Assembly: GCA_902793325.1 (NCBI GenBank)
Contig: CADBCY010000026.1
Coordinates: 1-59,155, forward strand
DNA from: an uncultured Eubacteriales bacterium
Lineage (GTDB): Bacteria > Bacillota > Clostridia > Christensenellales > Aristaeellaceae
Direction of reading: 5' to 3'
Length of the DNA stretch: 59,155 bases
Part shown: positions 55,830 to 59,155 of the stretch, piece after piece
How positions within the stretch are numbered: the stretch's first letter is position 1
How the letters are laid out: each line of letters opens with the position of its first letter
Notes under the pieces: model-generated
What the model was told of the DNA's origin: nothing
The model's input: only the letters and a program-made list of their open reading frames with translations
The model's database searches: none
Position numbers and translations under genes: made by a program

Positions 55830-57533
55830 ATGACATTTTCCGCTGTGAACACCATCTGGGTGCTGCTGGGCGCGGCATTGGTTTTCTTCATGCAGGCGGG
55901 CTTCGCGATGTGCGAGGCGGGCTTCACCCGGGCCAAGAACACGGGCAACATCCTGATGAAGAACCTGATGGACTTCTGCATCGGCACGCCGCTGTACTGG
56001 CTGGTGGGCTTCGGCATCATGTTCGGCGCGGGCACGGCGGCCTTCGGCTGGCTGGACCCGTTCATCATGAAGGACTACGCGCACATCCTGCCCGCGGGCG
56101 TGCCGGTCTGGGCGTTCGCCATCTTCCAGACGGTATTCTGCGCCACCAGCGCGACGATCGTCTCCGGCGCGATGGCCGAGCGCACGAAGTTCTCCGCCTA
56201 CTGCGTGTACTCCGCCGCGATCTCGCTGTTCATCTACCCGGTCTCCGGCCACTGGATCTGGGGCGGCGGCTGGCTGGCGAACCTCGGCTTCCACGACTTC
56301 GCCGGTTCCACCTGCGTTCACATGGTCGGCGGCGTGTGCGCGCTGATCGGCGCGAAGATGCTGGGGCCGCGCATCGGCAAGTACGGCGCGGACGGCAAGC
56401 CCCGCGCCATCCTCGGCCACAACCTGTCCATCGCGGCGCTGGGCGTGTTCATCCTGTGGTTCTGCTGGTTCGGCTTCAACGGCGCGTCCACCGTAGGCAT
56501 GGACAGCGACGAACTGATCGCCAGCGCGTCCCTGGTGTTCTTCAACACCAACCTGGCCGCCGCCGTCGCCACGTTGACCACCATGATCTTCACCTGGCTG
56601 CGCTACGGCAAGCCGGACGTGTCCATGACCTTCAACGCCTCGCTGGCGGGCCTGGTGGGCATCACGGCGGGCTGCGACGCGGTCAACCCCTTCGGCGCGG
56701 CGATCATCGGCCTGTGCTGCGGCTTCGCGGTGGTGCTGTCGGTGGAGTTCTTCGATAAGATCGCCAAGATCGACGACCCCGTCGGCGCGATCTCCGTGCA
56801 TGGCGTCTGCGGCGCGCTGGGCACGCTGCTGACCGGCCTGTTCGCCACCGGCGTCTCTACCATGAAGGGCGTGTTCTACGGCGGCGGCTTCAAGTTCTTC
56901 GGCGTGCAGCTCATGGGCGTCGGCGCGACCATCGCCTGGACGGCGGTCGTCATCGCGATCGTGTTCTCGATCATCAAGGCCACCATCGGGCTGAGGGCGG
57001 ATGCCGTGGACGAGGAGATGGGCCTCGACCGCTCCGAGCACGGATTGCACACCGCCTACGCCGGCTTCACGATCATGCAGGACAGCGTCGCGGAGGACGT
57101 CGGCGCGATGGAACCCGTCGTCATCGAGTCGGCGGACGCGCCTGCGAGGCCCGCGAAGGAGAAGGCGCCCGACGCGCCGGTCTACACCAATGTGCGCATC
57201 ATCTGCCGTCCGGCCAGCCTGGAGCCGCTCAAGCGCAACCTGAACAAGATCGGCGTCACCGGCATGACCGTCACCAATGTCATGGGCTACGGCGCGCAGA
57301 AGGGCAAGCCGGAATACTACCGCGGCACGCCCGTCGAGATCACGCTGCTGCCCAAGGTGCAGGTGGACATCGTCGTCAGCAAGGTGCCCGTGCGCATGGT
57401 GATCGAAACCGCCAAGCGCGTGCTGCACACGGGCCACATCGGCGACGGCAAGATATTCGTGACCGACGTCGAGAACGTCGTGCGGGTTCGCACGGGCGAG
57501 GAAGGATACGACGCATTGCAATCTGACGAATAA
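55830..57533 (+). CDS. amt: Ammonium transporter fused to a PII signal domain
   Basis: A 567-residue protein from ATG 55830 (AAAGGA upstream; GTG 55821 is an in-frame alternative). Residues 1-400 are an Amt channel with eleven helices: MCEAGFTRAKNTGNI, the conserved SGHWIWGGGWL, the FAGSTCVHMVGG His and the VHGVCGALGTLLTG pore His. After a proline/alanine-rich linker, residues about 455-565 are a GlnB/GlnK domain: VRIICRPASLEPLKRNL, GYGAQKGKPEYYRG, LLPKVQVDIVV and TGHIGDGKIFV. PII proteins normally plug Amt when nitrogen is plentiful; here the plug is tethered. The T-loop position of Tyr51, the uridylylation site, is Val (YRGTPVEI), so control would be by ATP/ADP and 2-oxoglutarate. Confidence 0.95.
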   Translation: MTFSAVNTIWVLLGAALVFFMQAGFAMCEAGFTRAKNTGNILMKNLMDFCIGTPLYWLVGFGIMFGAGTAAFGWLDPFIMKDYAHILPAGVPVWAFAIFQTVFCATSATIVSGAMAERTKFSAYCVYSAAISLFIYPVSGHWIWGGGWLANLGFHDFAGSTCVHMVGGVCALIGAKMLGPRIGKYGADGKPRAILGHNLSIAALGVFILWFCWFGFNGASTVGMDSDELIASASLVFFNTNLAAAVATLTTMIFTWLRYGKPDVSMTFNASLAGLVGITAGCDAVNPFGAAIIGLCCGFAVVLSVEFFDKIAKIDDPVGAISVHGVCGALGTLLTGLFATGVSTMKGVFYGGGFKFFGVQLMGVGATIAWTAVVIAIVFSIIKATIGLRADAVDEEMGLDRSEHGLHTAYAGFTIMQDSVAEDVGAMEPVVIESADAPARPAKEKAPDAPVYTNVRIICRPASLEPLKRNLNKIGVTGMTVTNVMGYGAQKGKPEYYRGTPVEITLLPKVQVDIVVSKVPVRMVIETAKRVLHTGHIGDGKIFVTDVENVVRVRTGEEGYDALQSDE

Positions 57534-57589
57534 TCGGAACGGCTTTCCCACAGGGGCAAAGGTCTTTCCCCGATTTCGTTCCGCACACG

Positions 57590-57630
57590 GCTGCGCCCCG
57601 GCTTTGATCGCATCAAGGCCGGGGCGCAGC
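57590..57630 (+). terminator. Hairpin terminator after the Amt-PII gene
   Basis: GCTGCGCCCCGGC / GCCGGGGCGCAGC stem about 55 bases after the stop. The U tract is weak (GTCGCTGT), so efficiency is uncertain. Confidence 0.6.
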
Positions 57631-57781
57631 GTCGCTGTATCCGATGGAATGTGCCAAGGCGGCGCCTCCGTCAATCCCGTCAATGGCGCCGGGCGTTTCT
57701 GCGCGTCAGTTATCCGATCCTGCGTCCTCCCGGATGAAACGTGCCTGTGGAAATCTCCTGTCGAACGCGGTGAAGCCGGCG

Positions 57782-59155
57782 CTATGCCCCCGCTTCCGCC
57801 TCATGGATCAACTCGCCGAGCGTCTTGTACAGGTGCTCCGGCTCCACGGGCTTGTTCAGGTGCGCGTTCATTCCGGCCTGCAGCGAGTGCTGCACATCCT
57901 CGTCAAACGCATTCGCCGTCAATGCAATGATGGGAATTCGCTTGGCGTCCGGCCTGTCCAGGGCGCGGATGGCCGCCGTCGCCTCGAGGCCGTCCATGAC
58001 CGGCATGCGCACATCCATGAGGATTGCGGAGTACGTGCCCGGCGCGCTGTCACGGAACATATCGACGGCGATCCGGCCGTTCTCGGCGTGGTCTGCCTCC
58101 ATATCCTCCATTTCGAGGACGTCCAACATGATCTCGGCGTTGATCTCCATGTCCTCCGCGAGCAGGATGCGGCGTCCGGCAAGCTCCGCCCGCTTCTTCT
58201 CCTTGAACAGGCTCATGTTGTTCCGGTGCGCGATCCGCTCGAACTCCGCGATGACATTGGAGGCAAACAGCGGTTTGGCGAGGAAGCTGTCCACGCCCGC
58301 CTGCGTGGCCTCCCCGATGATATCGTCCCAATTGTAGGCGGTCAGTATAATGACCGTCGTTTCGTTGCTGTAGCGCTCCCGGATCTCCTTTGCGGTGTCT
58401 ATGCCGTCTTTTTCGGGCATTTTCCAGTCGAGGAGCACCAGATTGTACGGCTCCTGCTTCAGGTGCTGCACCTCCAGCATGCGCAGGGCGTCGTCGCCGT
58501 TCATGCAGACGTCCGCCCGGATGCCGACTTCCCCGAGCACCGCCCGCGCATGCTCGGCGGCGATGTCGTCATCGTCAACGATGAGTATGCGAAGCATATT
58601 CGGATCGACTGCGCTCTCCCGGTCCGCCCCCTGGTGTTCGGCGTTTCTCAGCGTTACGACGACGGTGAACTCCGTGCCCACGCCCTTCTCGGACTCCACG
58701 CTGATCGTGCCGTTCATCATCTCCACGATGCTCTTTGTGATCGCCATGCCAAGGCCCGTGCTGCCGAATTTGTTGCTCCGCCCGCTTTGTTCCTGGGAGA
58801 AGGCCTCGAAGATCTTCGGAATGAACTCCTTGTCCATGCCGATGCCGGTGTCCCGGATGCAGAACTTCATCGTGGACTGATTGCCGAATACGGCGGTTCG
58901 CTCCAGCGTCAGCGTGACGCTGCCGGGCGCGTCGGTAAACTTGATGGCGTTGGAGAGGATGTTGATGAGCACTTCCTTCAGCTTCATATCGTCGCCGATG
59001 TAGTAGTCGTCGACGCGGCTTAAGATGCGGCACTCGTAGTGCAGGCCCTTGTCGCTGCACTGGGACATGACCATGGTGTTGATCTGCTCCAGCATGCCGC
59101 TGAAGGAGAATTCCTCCTTTCGGAGCACCAGCCGGCCGGACTCGATGCGGCTCAT
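57782..59155 (-). CDS. Hybrid histidine kinase with two receiver domains, 5' end cut by window
   Basis: At least 457 C-terminal residues, open to the window edge. The visible part begins at the end of the DHp helix (MSRIESGRLVL). The HATPase domain follows with NILSNAIKFTD, DTGIGMD, FEAFSQ and GSTGLGMAI. Then come receiver 1 (LRILIVDDDD, acceptor Asp in VLLDWKMPEKDG) and receiver 2 (RILLAEDMEIN, acceptor Asp in ILMDVRMPVMDG). It is a close paralogue of the kinase at 1-3177. The sensor part is outside the window. A phosphorelay through two receivers needs an Hpt partner, not seen here. Confidence 0.92.
   Translation of the reverse strand: MSRIESGRLVLRKEEFSFSGMLEQINTMVMSQCSDKGLHYECRILSRVDDYYIGDDMKLKEVLINILSNAIKFTDAPGSVTLTLERTAVFGNQSTMKFCIRDTGIGMDKEFIPKIFEAFSQEQSGRSNKFGSTGLGMAITKSIVEMMNGTISVESEKGVGTEFTVVVTLRNAEHQGADRESAVDPNMLRILIVDDDDIAAEHARAVLGEVGIRADVCMNGDDALRMLEVQHLKQEPYNLVLLDWKMPEKDGIDTAKEIRERYSNETTVIILTAYNWDDIIGEATQAGVDSFLAKPLFASNVIAEFERIAHRNNMSLFKEKKRAELAGRRILLAEDMEINAEIMLDVLEMEDMEADHAENGRIAVDMFRDSAPGTYSAILMDVRMPVMDGLEATAAIRALDRPDAKRIPIIALTANAFDEDVQHSLQAGMNAHLNKPVEPEHLYKTLGELIHEAEAGA

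Noticed and set aside
53993-56068. 691-residue minus-strand frame opposite asnB and amt
   Set aside because: It spans a T-box, a promoter and two well-supported genes on the plus strand and shows no domain of its own.

Overview
This is a gene-dense, high-GC stretch of bacterial chromosome. Most genes start with clear AGGAGG-like ribosome sites and sigma-A type promoters. The gene content (T-box leader, Rrf2/CymR-type regulator, ANTAR regulator beside gltB, 2-amino-thiazoline-4-carboxylate hydrolase family, DUF4418, a large GGDEF/EAL and hybrid-kinase complement) points to a high-GC member of Clostridia/Eubacteriales, probably an uncultured gut or rumen type. The species cannot be named from this sequence. 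No rRNA, tRNA, CRISPR array or prophage was seen. Both window ends lie inside near-identical paralogous hybrid histidine kinases, so the window may be a contig that broke at a repeat family.

Layout. (a) 1-5.7 kb, minus: an amino-acid-permease/PAS/histidine-kinase fusion and a membrane PAS-diguanylate cyclase built from the same twin PAS modules. (b) 5.9-7.0 kb: a NiCo riboswitch and a CDF metal exporter. (c) 7.2-11 kb: sbcD-sbcC. (d) 11-16.1 kb: a membrane GGDEF*-EAL protein, then on the minus strand a secreted PepD-like dipeptidase (frameshifted) and a two-TM potassium channel, then an IS3-family remnant. (e) 16.2-18.8 kb: metQ-metN-metI methionine importer. (f) 18.8-22.5 kb: larE, a divergent Rrf2 regulator, a membrane-anchored glycerophosphodiester phosphodiesterase and a second IS remnant. 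(g) 22.6-28.6 kb: a PAS-GGDEF*-EAL-PAS protein, a FIST-GGDEF protein and a decayed hybrid kinase. (h) 28.9-33.4 kb: a six-gene operon behind a structured leader (membrane protein, two methyltransferases, metallo-beta-lactamase-fold hydrolase, ZIP transporter, ATC-hydrolase-like protein). (i) 33.5-44.1 kb: an iron-uptake island with a DtxR-like and an AraC-type regulator facing a nine-gene operon: FTR1, P19, DUF2318, two FtsX-type permeases (the second carrying an FMN-attachment domain), ATPase, DUF4418, a third permease and a second ATPase. (j) 44.2-57.5 kb: a nitrogen island, glnA / ANTAR-gltB-gltD-pyrG on the minus strand facing T-box-asnB and an Amt-PII fusion. (k) 57.8 kb to the end: part of another hybrid kinase.

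How it fits together. The iron island resembles the FTR1/P19/ABC-permease cluster known from Campylobacter and relatives. It adds a flavinylation site inside a permease and a second permease/ATPase pair, which suggests extracytoplasmic iron redox chemistry coupled to uptake. Its control region carries a 25-bp direct repeat overlapping the likely -35 box and TTAG/CTAA palindromes. The adjacent DtxR-like protein has lost its metal ligands. In the nitrogen island ammonium enters by Amt-PII and is fixed by GlnA and GltBD. AsnB and PyrG use the glutamine. An ANTAR regulator, a T-box and leader hairpins supply RNA-level control.

Three reading frames (pepD, the FMN permease, gltB) are broken by small indels, two of them in homopolymers. 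Some or all may be sequencing errors.
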